DNA of 10,606 bases from Obelidium mucronatum (taxonomy: Eukaryota > Chytridiomycota > Chytridiomycetes > Chytridiales > Chytriomycetaceae). The stretch covers positions 1 to 10,606 of the forward strand of contig JAIVFH010000680.1 of assembly GCA_025765595.1 (NCBI GenBank), written 5' to 3'. The translations under genes and the position numbers were made by a program. The notes under the pieces were generated by a model, which saw only the letters and a list, made by a program, of their open reading frames with translations, had not been told where the DNA came from and did no database searches. Each line of letters opens with the position of its first letter. Position 1 is the stretch's first letter. Shown in pieces: positions 1 through 8,446 of the stretch.

Positions 1-1141
1 TGCGTAGTGCACGGAGTGTAATGAAATCGAAAATCACCTTCATCTCGTCTGAGCAATTCTACAAGCCTCTCCAAACCCAACACAAAGACCAGCGGGACCG
101 TTCCACTTCTCAATCCTCTTTCTTGTCCTCCACCGGTAATCAAAGGCTCCAGTCTGACTCTTGGTCTCCTTCTCACGTACAAGGCACCAATCCCACGAGG
201 ACCATACACTTTGTGACCACTCAACTCATCAAATCGATATTCATAGCATTCATGTCAAGTGGAATCTTTCCAACAGCTTGGGCAGCATCTGTGTGGAAAA
301 ACACCTTCTTGCTCCGACAGAGCTTTCCGATTTCGGCGATTGGTTGAATTACACCAATTTCATTATTGACTGTCATGATGGAAACGAGGGCCGTGTCAGG
401 GCGGATTGCAGCTTCCAGTTGCTTGAGTTACAAAAAAACAGGGCCTGTCACTTCTTTCGTTGCCATACACTTTTCATGTAATGGAAAGGACTTACTTCCA
501 AATCAATCAGTCCGTTTTGCTTCACTGGAAGATATGTGACATCGAATCCTTCGTCCTGTTTGAAATGCATCAAGTGTTTGAAATGTAAGCCGATAAGATC
601 GAGTCCCGCCATTCAAAAACGGCAGCCTTCCATTGAACAGAGATGAAAATGGCACATACCTGCAGCACACGGCAAGAGTCGAGGACGCACTTGTGTTCAG
701 TCTGCGTAGTGATGATGTGTTTCTTGCTGCCCTTGTAGAAGCGCGCAACGCCCTTGATGGCGGTGTTGTTTGCCTCCGTGGCGCCGCTGGTGAAGATGAT
801 TTCCTTCGGGTCCTGGGCGTTGATGAGGCTCGCGATTTGCTGTTTTCGCATCAGCATTAGTAATGGCGGGCAGCGCAGTCGACGCCCACCTCGCGCGCGG
901 CCTCGACGCTCTTCTCGGCCTCCCAGCCGTACTGGTGCGTGCGCGAGTGCGGGTTGCCGTGCTCCCACGTCATCAGCGGCAGCATCGCATCGAGCACGCG
1001 CGGGTCTGTCGGCGACGTGGCCTGCATGTCCAGGTAGATCGGCCGCGCGTTCTTCGGGTGCGCGGCGGCGGCGGCGGCGGACGACAGCCAGCGGCGGCCC
1101 GCGGCGGCGGCGGCGACGGCGTGGCGCAGCGGGGCGAGCAT
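1..1141 (-). CDS. NFS1: mitochondrial cysteine desulfurase NFS1, 5' part (runs off left edge, frame breaks)
   Basis: Pyridoxal-phosphate enzyme that takes sulfur from cysteine for Fe-S cluster assembly in the mitochondrial matrix. Four exons are visible: 1141-890, 839-660, 556-496 and about 426 down to 23, with introns 889-840 (TACTAAT branch point), 659-557 and 495-427. Exon 1 gives a presequence with two alanine runs and a GRRWLSS cleavage-like site, then the class V aminotransferase start [20 protein letters not shown]. Exon 2 has TSGATEANN and [13 protein letters not shown]. Exon 4 has [24 protein letters not shown], the [10 protein letters not shown] segment containing the PLP lysine, and [12 protein letters not shown]. 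The catalytic cysteine loop lies outside the window. The reading frame breaks four times: an extra G near 540-541, and one missing base each near 222-226, 93-98 and 49-51. Exons 1-2 are intact and strongly GC-rich. Identity is certain from family motifs; whether the copy works is not. Confidence 0.9.
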
Positions 1142-1428
1142 TTCTTGCGGTGTTGGGTGTTTTACTTAAAAGAGAGAATCTGTATTCTTCAATATTCAGA
1201 AACTACTCCACCCATTGAAACTCTTTGGGAAGTTATTGATTGCTATTTCTATTTCGAATCCAAAAAGTTTAAGGTCACAATAAATTGTTATAAGTCTAGC
1301 TTGTGAATGGTAACGATTCGTATTTGTCATCGACTTCACCATTGCGACAGTGCACGGGCTTGTAAATCAACCTTCAATAAAAAGTAGGCAACCCTGCAAA
1401 TATTCAAGAGGATTATAACAATACAAGC
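1142..1428. promoter_or_regulatory. divergent promoter region between NFS1 and arylsulfatase
   Basis: The start codons of NFS1 (minus) and the sulfatase (plus) are 287 bp apart, so both promoters must lie here. The stretch is AT-rich, in sharp contrast to the GC-rich NFS1 first exon beside it. A TATAA-like string sits at about 1414-1418, only some 15 nt before the sulfatase ATG, so it is more likely leader than TATA box. I found no palindrome matching the fungal sulfur regulator site ATGRYRYCAT and no CACGTG box. No open frame of note is present. Confidence 0.6.
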
Positions 1429-3517
1429 ATGAAGTTTGACTTCCTTTTAGCTAGTGCCAGTTTGGTCGCAACTGTCAACGCTGGAGCCTGCTTTTCTGGT
1501 CCCATCATACCAACCTCCGTCGCCCCAGCGGCTTCCTCAGGTCGCAATAATACTGGAAGCGGAAGCAGCTCTCAAAGCAAGCTGCAAGTACAAGTTGAAT
1601 TCCCAGAATCCAAGACTGAAACTGAAACGAAAAAGACGCCAAAGCGTCCAAACATCATCTTCCTCCTCACCGATGATCAAGACTTACATTTGAACTCCCT
1701 CCACTACATGCCATACGTTCGAAAGCACCTTATCGAGAAGGGAACTACTTTCAAAAACCACTTTGTGACATCCGCCATTTGTTGTCCAAGTCGTGTTTCA
1801 GTTCTCAAAGGCCAGTTTGCTCACAACACCAAGTTCACTGACGTCTTTGGAGAATTTGGTGGGTCCTTCCCTTTTTTTTTAAAAAAACTGTAAGTGAAGT
1901 ATTAGTTGTATTAACACAGTTTTTTTGTACAGGTGGGTACGACAAATTCCTTCGAGAAGGCTTGAACAACGAATACCTTCCGAAATGGCTCCAACGCGCC
2001 GGTTACTCTACATACTACATTGGAAAGCTTCTCAACGGTTATGGAACCCACAACTATGAGCAAACTCCAGGCGGTTGGACAGACTTTGATGCCCTTGTGC
2101 ATCCATACGTGTACGATAACTTTCACCCAGTGTTTGCAAAGAATGGACAAAAGATTGACGACTTTGAAGGAAAGTTTCAGGTTGATGTGATTCAAGAAAA
2201 AGGTACAGAAAAAAACGAAACAAAAAGTTGGCATTTACTAAAAACATAATAATATCAGCACTCAATGTTCTTTCCGAAGCTCTCAAAGTCGTCGACGAGA
2301 AACCATTTTTCCTGTACATTGCTCCAACAGCGCCACACACTGAAGTACTATTCAACAGTCCCAAGAAAGTCCAACAAGCCCCCGGAACGACACCATACAC
2401 GTCGAAAACAATGTTCACGGAACCACTCCCAGCAAAACGACACGAGCATCTCTTTTCTGACGTTCGAATTCCAAGACGCAAAAACTTCAACACTGAAGAT
2501 GTGAGCGGAAAGCCCGGGTATATTGCGCAATTGCCACTCTTGAACGATGAGGTGAGTTTCTTGCGAGTCTTGTTTTGTTGTCCAAATGCTCGTGTTTTAA
2601 AAGTGTTTATTTTTGGCTGACAGGACATTGAAACTCTTGACCACTGGCACCGACAAAGATTACGCGCCTTACAATCCGTAGATGAACTCCTCGATTCCGT
2701 GGTCCGCAAAGTAGAAGAAGCCGGCCAAGGAGACAACACCTACATCTTCTATTCCTCAGACAACGGCTTCCACTTGGGACTCCACCGCCTCAACGCCGGG
2801 AAAACCACACCTTACGAAGACGATATCAATGTTCCGTTTATCGTTCGAGGACCAGGCGTCGCGCGTGGAGCCGTCCGCAAGGAATCCTCAACGCACACTG
2901 ACATTGCACCCACCTTCCTAAAGATTGCCGGCGCCGAAAACTTGGCCTACGATTTCGATGGAACTCCAATCCCAATCCACGCACAAGACGCAGAGGAGCC
3001 TAATCGCGAGTCTTTTGCAGTTGAATTCTGGAGACCGTTGGAAGCAGAGCTGTTTAAAGTTGAGAAGGGTGAAGAGAATATATATAGATCTGCGCGGGTT
3101 GTTGGAGAGGATTACTCGTATTTGTATACCGTCTGGTGCACTGGTAGGAGTCTTAATTTTTCGGGAATCTTCTACCACTCACAATATCTACAACAAATAG
3201 GTCATCGCGAGCTATACGACAACAAAAAAGACCCAGATCAACTCACCAACATTTACAAAGAAGCCCCGATCACATTATTAAACCGCCTCGACGCTTTACT
3301 CGTAGTACTCAAAGACTGTGTCGGAAAACAATGCTCAACACCATGGAATCAATTGCACCCATCCGGAAATGTCAAGAACTTGGGAGATGCGTTAAATCCT
3401 GAATATGATGCCTTGTATCAGGCGACCCAGCGATTAGAAATCAAGGAATGCTTGAATGGCTTTTATCCCGAGAACGAGATTCTCACAGAAGCGCTCAAGT
3501 CGCATACCATTGAATGA
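1429..3517 (+). CDS. secreted arylsulfatase (Cys-type, formylglycine-dependent)
   Basis: Hydrolyses sulfate esters, probably outside the cell, releasing sulfate. Five exons, 1429-1858, 1933-2202, 2259-2551, 2624-3143 and 3201-3517, join in frame to 609 aa; all four introns are GT-AG (56-74 nt). Residues 1-18 form a signal peptide (cleavage likely after VNA), followed by a Ser/Thr-rich linker to about residue 72. The sulfatase domain begins RPNIIFLLTDDQD (metal Asp82, Asp83). The signature C-C-P-S-R is at 118-122, with Cys118 the predicted formylglycine, so a formylglycine-generating enzyme is needed. Other active-site residues line up: Lys175 (YIGKLLNG), His260 (TAPHT), Asp377-Asn378 (SSDNG) and Lys391 (NAGKTTPYE). 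The GQFAHNT stretch and the C-terminal LKDCVGKQC and CSTPW are typical of fungal and algal arylsulfatases; similarity to animal GlcNAc-6-sulfatase is also visible. The exact substrate cannot be read from sequence. No frame break was seen. Confidence 0.93.
3144..3200 (+). other. sulfatase intron 4, a multiple of three without stop
   Basis: This 57-nt GT-AG intron contains no in-frame stop, so the frame stays open if it is retained, adding 19 residues between WCTG and HRELYD. Removal restores the family spacing before the C-terminal ELYD-KDP segment, so splicing is the expected state. Confidence 0.75.
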
Positions 3518-3526
3518 TTAGATACA

Positions 3527-3532
3527 AATAAA
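3527..3532 (+). terminator. AATAAA polyadenylation signal of the sulfatase
   Basis: A canonical AATAAA lies 10 nt after the sulfatase stop codon and is followed by a T-rich and GT-rich stretch (3544-3567), the usual downstream element arrangement. The very short 3' UTR fits a compact fungal genome. Confidence 0.55.
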
Positions 3533-3594
3533 AAGGAAGGTAGATTTTTTTTGGTTGTGTGTGTGTACATCATTCCGAGAGCCCAGACGTCACG

Positions 3595-3778
3595 ATGCTT
3601 CGCAGCATCCTATCCCATCGAAGTGGTACGTTCTGTCGCGTTGCCAGTTACTTAAACACTACTGGAAAGAGCCAAAGGAAGGCAACCAGAAGTTTTGTAT
3701 TCACCAAAATTTTATACATCTTTGATAGCGAAACGTATTCCACAGAGCCTGGTTTTTTTTGTACAATCCCACAAGTAG
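3595..3778 (+). CDS. possible 39-aa spliced microprotein, unrecognised
   Basis: An ATG in good context (A at -3) begins MLRSILSHRS; a GTACGT donor at 3626 and a CAACCAG acceptor ending at 3689 would remove 64 nt and leave an open frame to TAG at 3776-3778. The product would be basic with a short hydrophobic stretch (SLVFFV) and an Arg-containing N terminus resembling a mitochondrial targeting sequence. Intron size matches that of the neighbours, but donor, acceptor and branch point can all occur by chance in so short a stretch. No function can be assigned. Confidence 0.2.
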
Positions 3779-3854
3779 TGATCCACAATGACTTTTAATA
3801 CAACTATCAACAAAAAACTGCATGCCTTCCACCAAAAAAGAAACGCAAGAAAAC

Positions 3855-6800
3855 TTAATCCTGAACAGGTTGCGTAGTCACATAACTACCATCTCCAATA
3901 ACCTGCAAGGTATACCCAAACCCAACCGGCCCACCATTCAACCCAATAAAACTAGCTCTCTTGCCGACCCCAATTCGCCCCACCCCTTCATCACCAAGTC
4001 CAAGCGCATCCGCAACTCTCCAAGTCACAACCCCAACCGCATCCATCGCATCAACAAGTTTTCCGCCCAAACTCTCACCAACAGTCGCCCATCCCGCCTC
4101 AAACAATAAGCTCCGCACTTGATCTGGCTCATGTACAGTAATCGCCACTTTGACGCCTGCATTCTTCAGAATCTCATATGTAGAGGAACCACCGTTTCCA
4201 TAAGGCCGGCACCATCTTTGTTCCCATGACCCTTGTTGACAACGTGGGGGGAGGAGGAGGACTGGGACATTGGCGCGCGCGATTTCATCTGCCACGGCCC
4301 ATGCTCCGGTCGCTCCTGCGAGAACGAGTCGCGCTTTTGGCGTTGCTGTTGAGACGAGAGCAAGAAGCTTGGAGATATCGCTGGGATCATGAACTGTGAT
4401 GACAAGTGGGATTCTGCCGGCCGCGACGTCCGCGAACGGTGTGTCCGCCTTGGGCGTTGTAAGAAGGCTTCGAAGGTGGGCGAGCTGGCTTGACACGGAT
4501 TGTGCGAAAGATTCTAGCAAGATAGTTTAGAAGAGAAGTACCGAATTTGTTGTACCCGTAATTACCTTTTGCAGGCGTCCCAATCGTCATATGAAGCGCA
4601 ACTTCTGCTTTCAACACGGCTTCGTTATATCCTGTCAAGAACTTTTAGCAAACAATCTCTAAAACCAATACAACCATACGTTCAGCAGCAGTTCTAAAAG
4701 CAACGCTAACTCCCTGCACCAAACCACCACCTCCCCCAACAGCAACACCCGTCAAAACCCCACTTCTCCAAGCATACTCCAACAGTTTGCTCCCACCTCC
4801 AACTCTCAATCCATCCTTAAATTTAACGTTCCCTTCAATGGCGTCACTTGTAGCCGAGTCTCCATCGCGAGTCGAGTCTTCTGCACTAATTTCTTCCAAT
4901 CCAAGCGGAAGACTGGCCCCAATCAGACCTGGAATAACAACTCCTCCATTCAAGTTGAAGTGAACACCCTTGATTGGGCACTTTTCTCCAATGCATGTGA
5001 CAATTCCATTGTCCACTGTGATTTTTCCTTTAAGAATTTGCCCTTCCTGTGTATAGATTCCACTTATATTGGAAACAGTGTAGGCTGGAAGGAGGCTTCC
5101 GGGAAAATCAAGGACGGGGGAAATGGGGGGAGATGGCGCAAGTGGTTGCGGTGGAGAAAGCGGAATCGGGAGCGATTTCACAGTGTAGCCATCGATGAAA
5201 ACACGAAGAGGGTGTGCTCCAAGCTGGAGAGGCGGTCTAAAACACCAAATTAGAAGCCATCTACAGGTTGCTGCAAATTTACCTGTCCCAAACGACTACA
5301 TCCGCATCATATCCCTCTTGAAGTCGCCCAATTCTCCATCCCGCCCCGATTCGTTCGGCTGGTACAGATGTCACAGCAGCAAACGCAACAGCTTCGTCCA
5401 ATCCATAATGAGCTGCTTTTTGAGCTTCGTAAATCAGGTGCTGCGCGTTCAAGACTGGATGGTCAGACTTGAAGGCTACTTTCGCACCGGCTTTGGTGAG
5501 AATTTGACTAGCGAATACAGAATGCTTATATCCTTCACGTTTATATAAAGAATGATCAGCGAAAATCGCCACTGAAATATTTTCGCGGGCAAGCTTGTCG
5601 GCAAGAAGGTGAGCTTCAGTCGCGTGGTGGAAAGCAATGATTGGGAAGTCAAATTCATGTTTGTTTCGAATCATCATCTATTAGAAACAACGAAAAAATA
5701 TGAGAATTTATGTCAAAACACGTATTAACTATACCTCGAAATCATTGACTTGATAACAATGGACTTGAAGTCTGACATCTCTACGCAGCAAGGCAACCAA
5801 AGAGTCGTCCACAAGAGAATCTGGATATCGATTACCAATAAATTGATGGGCACTGGACTTGAATTGTCTTCCGAGAGCATCAGCAGTTTCACACCAGTCT
5901 TCCTGGCTCCGCAGAGCATTACGAGCTTCCTCGAGTCTCTGTCTAAAAAGCCAGCCAGATCCCATACGACTTCCTGGCATCTTGCCAATCGATCCAAAGT
6001 ACCTCTTTGGATTCTCCCCACAAGCCATTTTCATATACCTCCAAATTTTGCCATCCTCTCCATCTTCACTCATTCCTCGATTCAGTGTCATATCTTCAGC
6101 CGAATTGCTGGGTGTTTTAATCATTTTAATTGCCATCCCTTCGCCACCCATCAGAGTTCCAGATCCAGGAATGACAAGACTCGTTGTGACCCCTCCCAAG
6201 GCAATCAATTCAATGCCCTTATCAAGTGGATTGATGGCGTCCAGCACGCGCAATTGAGGATTTGTTGGACTGCCGGCCATTTCGTTTGTGTCTTCATCGG
6301 CAGCGAAGCCAGGGACGGAACTAGCGCCTGTGTGACTGTGCAAGAATATATGTGTGTTAGAAAGAGCAAGAGACCGTTTCCTTTCATGCATATAAAGGAT
6401 TCACCGCCTTTGGTGAGTAACGAGCACTCGATTTCCCTCTCACCTGTGCATATCAACGAGACCTGGACTAACGACTCTCCCTTGAACATCAATAATTTCG
6501 ACATTTTCAACGGTAAACTTTGAAACCATCTTCTTGGTGGACACTTTCTTCAAGTCGGTGTTGTGGTTCTTTGAAATCTTATCCCAATGAGCGTTTCCTG
6601 CATCCACAACATCCTTGGCGGTTAGTCCAGTACCAATTTTCAGAATGACGCCATATCCCAAAGCAATGTCCGTGTTTGTGAGTTTTGCGCCCAATCCGTC
6701 ATACAGGGTGGCGTGCTGGATGAGGATGGGAGTCGACGACATGTTGAGGGCGGATAGAACTGCGTGGCGAGGATTGCCATTGACTCTGTCTTTCGGGGCG

Positions 6801-7294
6801 CCACCTGCATGCAAGCGCAATTTAGAAAGCGGACGGAAGACGGAACGGAGCGGAACGCACCATTGGAGAAGAGCGCGTCCTGGCTGGCGGCGCGGCGTGC
6901 GTTCGCGGCGCATTGCTCGAGACCGGCGTCGAAGGCATCCGCGGTGATTCCGAGGGCGGCGGGCGTTGGGTTTGACATCCAGAAGGCGTCGACGGCAAGC
7001 AGCAGCACGACGCCTGGGCCGAGTGTTGGAAGAGAAGTAAGGAAAGAGAAGATAGAAGATAGAAGAAAGAAGAAAGAAGAAAGAAGACAAACCCGCCGTC
7101 AGCGCAATCAGCAGCCGGTGGAAGCGCTCGCGCATCGCCACGTCCGACGGAACAACGACGCGCGTTCGCGTCGGCGACGGCGTCAGCGACCGGCGGCCAT
7201 GGCTCGACGCCGCTGACGCCGGCGCCGACGCCGGAAGAAGCGGCAGGCGCGCCTCCGCGTCGCCCACAGACTGCGTTGGTCGCTTGGGTGCCAT
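3855..7294 (-). CDS. membrane-anchored two-half amidohydrolase (fungal CE9-like family)
   Basis: Eight exons, 7294-7093, 7013-6861, 6804-6444, 6335-5735, 5677-5283, 5236-4680, 4631-4566 and 4513-3855, join cleanly to 997 aa. A basic, proline-rich N-terminal tail is followed by one hydrophobic helix at about 61-79 (LLIALTAGVVLLLAVDAF), predicting a type II membrane protein with its enzyme part outside the cytosol. The first amidohydrolase unit has the strand entry DVQGRVVSPGLVDMHSH with metal ligands His238 and His240, further candidate ligands His431 and His456/His457, and catalytic Asp511 in AFKSDHP, then the closing EGYDADVVVWD. A second, related unit follows from about residue 630 but has PGLIGAS where the HxH should be and VHEP where SDHP should be, so it is probably inactive. 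The layout matches fungal proteins often named amidohydrolase or carbohydrate esterase family 9; that name is from memory and the substrate is unknown. Start chosen at the ATG at 7294 (AAAATGG). Confidence 0.88.
7047..7088. repeat. 7-bp tandem repeat (AGAAGAW) in amidohydrolase intron 1
   Basis: Six head-to-tail 7-bp units, AGAAGAT twice, AGAAGAA three times and AGAAGAC once, lie inside the 79-nt first intron (7092-7014) just after its donor. On the coding strand the intron is almost pure pyrimidine (TTCTTCT units), so the repeat forms an exceptionally long polypyrimidine tract. The neighbouring purine-rich stretch 7029-7046 extends the bias. Confidence 0.9.
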
Positions 7295-7351
7295 TTTATT
7301 GTAATCTCTTTTATTCACAAATTCTTATAAAACTCTAATAAACACTTCCTT
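7295..7351 (-). promoter_or_regulatory. 57-bp same-strand gap with poly(A) signals and amidohydrolase leader
   Basis: This is the entire space between the stop codon of the upstream coiled-coil gene (7352) and the ATG of the amidohydrolase (7294). On the minus strand it contains two AATAAA strings, one about 20 nt before the ATG and one running directly into it (CAATAAAATGG). The upstream gene's poly(A) signal and the downstream gene's 5' leader therefore overlap. Any amidohydrolase promoter must extend into the upstream coding region. Confidence 0.6.
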
Positions 7352-8136
7352 TCAAACTCCAATCAGGAAGAAACGGAGCTTCGAAAGTTGCTCTTGGTGA
7401 TTGTCCCCTGCGACAATTCCAAAAGTGTGGTTGTAGAAAATGGCCAAGTAGCCAATTTCTGCACGTGTTGGAGGCTCAGCGTTCAAAAACTCCCAAAATG
7501 GAAGCGCTGGTGGAGGGACTGCCAAAATTCCAGGAGCTGGTGGCGGAGCTGCAAAGACTGCAGCAATCGCTGCCGGAACTCCTCCCGCAGGAATCATGTC
7601 AGGCAACGGGGCTTGCCCAAAGCCGACAATTGTCTTGCAAGGTCTTTGGATGGGTCCATCAGTGAGGGATCTGAAGGCCTGTGAAGTAACACAGGTAAGT
7701 ATAAACGATAAGAAAAAACAAAACTATTTACCAGCTCGTTTCTGTGAAAGACAGAGACATTGTAGACTTGGCCTTGCAAGATGGTCACTTGGCTGGAGAG
7801 GGCAGTCATTTGGTTGGCGAGGGCAGTCATTTGGTTGTTATCGTTTGCAACCCAAGCTGCAAACCAAGGTGGAGCAACTGCTGCGCCACCCACTTGCGCA
7901 ACGGCTTCTGCTCCGCGCACGATAGCGCTTCCCGCTTCAGCTGCAGTTGCTGTAGCAACCCCTCCAACGGACACAAAGCCTTTGTCAACAGCGTTCACGA
8001 GTTCGTTCTTACGGCGCTCTTCGGCATAGACAACCACCTCATCCACACCGCCAGCTGGCACTGCATTCGTATTGCACTGATCGACGAGATTGCTTACTGG
8101 GTTGGCAAAGGCGGGTGATGCCTGAAGTCCGGCCAT
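7352..8136 (-). CDS. coiled-coil protein of unknown function, possibly Mug135-like
   Basis: Two exons, 8136-7732 and 7678-7352, around a 53-nt GT-AG intron give 243 aa. There is no signal peptide or membrane helix. Residues 52-90 are rich in Ala, Gly and Val, followed by APPWFAAWVANDN. Residues 101-127 form heptads (QMTALAN, QMTALSS, QVTILQG) with hydrophobic positions spaced as in a coiled coil. A Pro/Ala-rich segment (160-195) precedes a C-terminal block ending LSKLRFFLIGV. The order PPWF, coiled coil, then a C-terminal block ending in IGV recalls basidiomycete and chytrid proteins carrying a Mug135-like C-terminal domain, named after a meiotically up-regulated fission yeast gene; this is recollection, not a search result. 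No enzymatic motif is seen. The spliced frame is intact, which supports a real gene. Confidence 0.72.
7796..7837. repeat. two 21-bp direct repeats encoding coiled-coil heptads
   Basis: Two adjacent 21-bp units (7796-7816 and 7817-7837) are identical except for two bases near their left end, sharing GAGGGCAGTCATTTGGTTG. On the minus strand each codes one heptad (QMTALAN, QMTALSS). A third, more diverged unit (QVTILQG) lies beside them at about 7775-7795. The 21-bp period equals seven codons, so the DNA repeat adds exactly one coiled-coil turn per copy. Confidence 0.85.
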
Positions 8137-8446
8137 TTTTATGAAAAACTTTTTGTTAACAACTTGGGAATCGAGGACACATTAATGTGTATCAATTTCA
8201 AGGGGTTTCGTTTACATCCACCGGACGTTTGTTATTTGTTGGGTTACATCCACTGAAGTTTGTTTATTTGTTGGTTAAATCCACTCGTTAGTTTATTTGG
8301 ACTATCCATTACTTCTTTTTTACATCTATTTTTTTCCTGTCGCAGGTCCATAAAGCAAAGTGATTTCAGTAACCACTCGAGGATGGCAGAATAGTGGACA
8401 TGTATCACGCATTAATGGACGCGGATACCACCCTTTAAGTTTCATC
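8137..8446. other. non-coding upstream region of the coiled-coil gene
   Basis: These 310 bp between two minus-strand genes contain no convincing open frame. They should hold the promoter of the coiled-coil gene and the 3' end of the 8447 gene. The notable content is the three-copy degenerate repeat at 8211-8300 and a T-rich stretch at 8313-8337. A pyrimidine-rich initiator-like region lies just upstream of 8136. Confidence 0.55.
8211..8300. repeat. three degenerate tandem repeats, 26-33 bp each
   Basis: Units at 8211-8243, 8244-8274 and 8275-8300 share the pattern TTACATCCACTG, then a T-rich stretch built on GTTTATTTG, then TTGG. The second copy is the most complete; the first has lost one T in the core and the third has lost the middle. 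On the minus strand the core reads ATAAACAAAC in copy 2 and ATAAACTAAC in copy 3, which resembles a forkhead-factor site (RYAAAYA). The repeat lies 75-165 bp upstream of the coiled-coil gene start. Confidence 0.7.

Larger units (their letters stand above)
3518..3854. other. convergent intergenic region, 337 bp
   Basis: This stretch lies between the 3' ends of the sulfatase (plus) and the amidohydrolase (minus). It holds the sulfatase poly(A) signal, a short GT dinucleotide run (3555-3566) and a possible two-exon ORF on the plus strand (3595-3625 joined to 3690-3778, 39 aa). I recognise no family in that ORF. Read without splicing, the same region gives an uninterrupted 79-codon frame from 3559 to 3798 that also resembles nothing known to me. 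Confidence 0.5.

Noticed and set aside
1..556. Programmed frameshifting or recoding as a reason for the NFS1 frame breaks
   Set aside because: Breaks occur at unrelated sites, in both directions, and without slippery heptamers or a shared context; sequencing error or gene decay explains them more simply.
754..1306. Plus-strand Arg/Ala-rich frames opposite NFS1 exon 1
   Set aside because: These are GC-rich shadow frames; the minus strand encodes clear NFS1 sequence with a presequence.
1142..1428. A CYS3/MetR-type sulfur regulator site in the shared promoter
   Set aside because: No ATGRYRYCAT palindrome or close variant was found by eye; only loosely similar strings exist.
2032..2739. Long antisense frame (235 codons) on the minus strand inside the sulfatase
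   Set aside because: It overlaps exons 2-4 of a gene with intact catalytic motifs; the translation is low in structure, runs through introns, and is explained by codon bias of the sense strand.
5750..6523. Plus-strand frame of 257 codons opposite the amidohydrolase
   Set aside because: The minus strand here carries conserved amidohydrolase exons with correct splice junctions; the plus frame has no recognisable domain.
6615..7216. Plus-strand frames across amidohydrolase exons 1-3
   Set aside because: They are very Arg-rich, include the purine repeat of intron 1, and lie opposite a better-supported gene.
7295..7318. In-frame upstream extension of the amidohydrolase to position 7318
   Set aside because: It begins with GTG, which is not expected as a nuclear start in fungi; the ATG at 7294 has A at -3 and G at +4.
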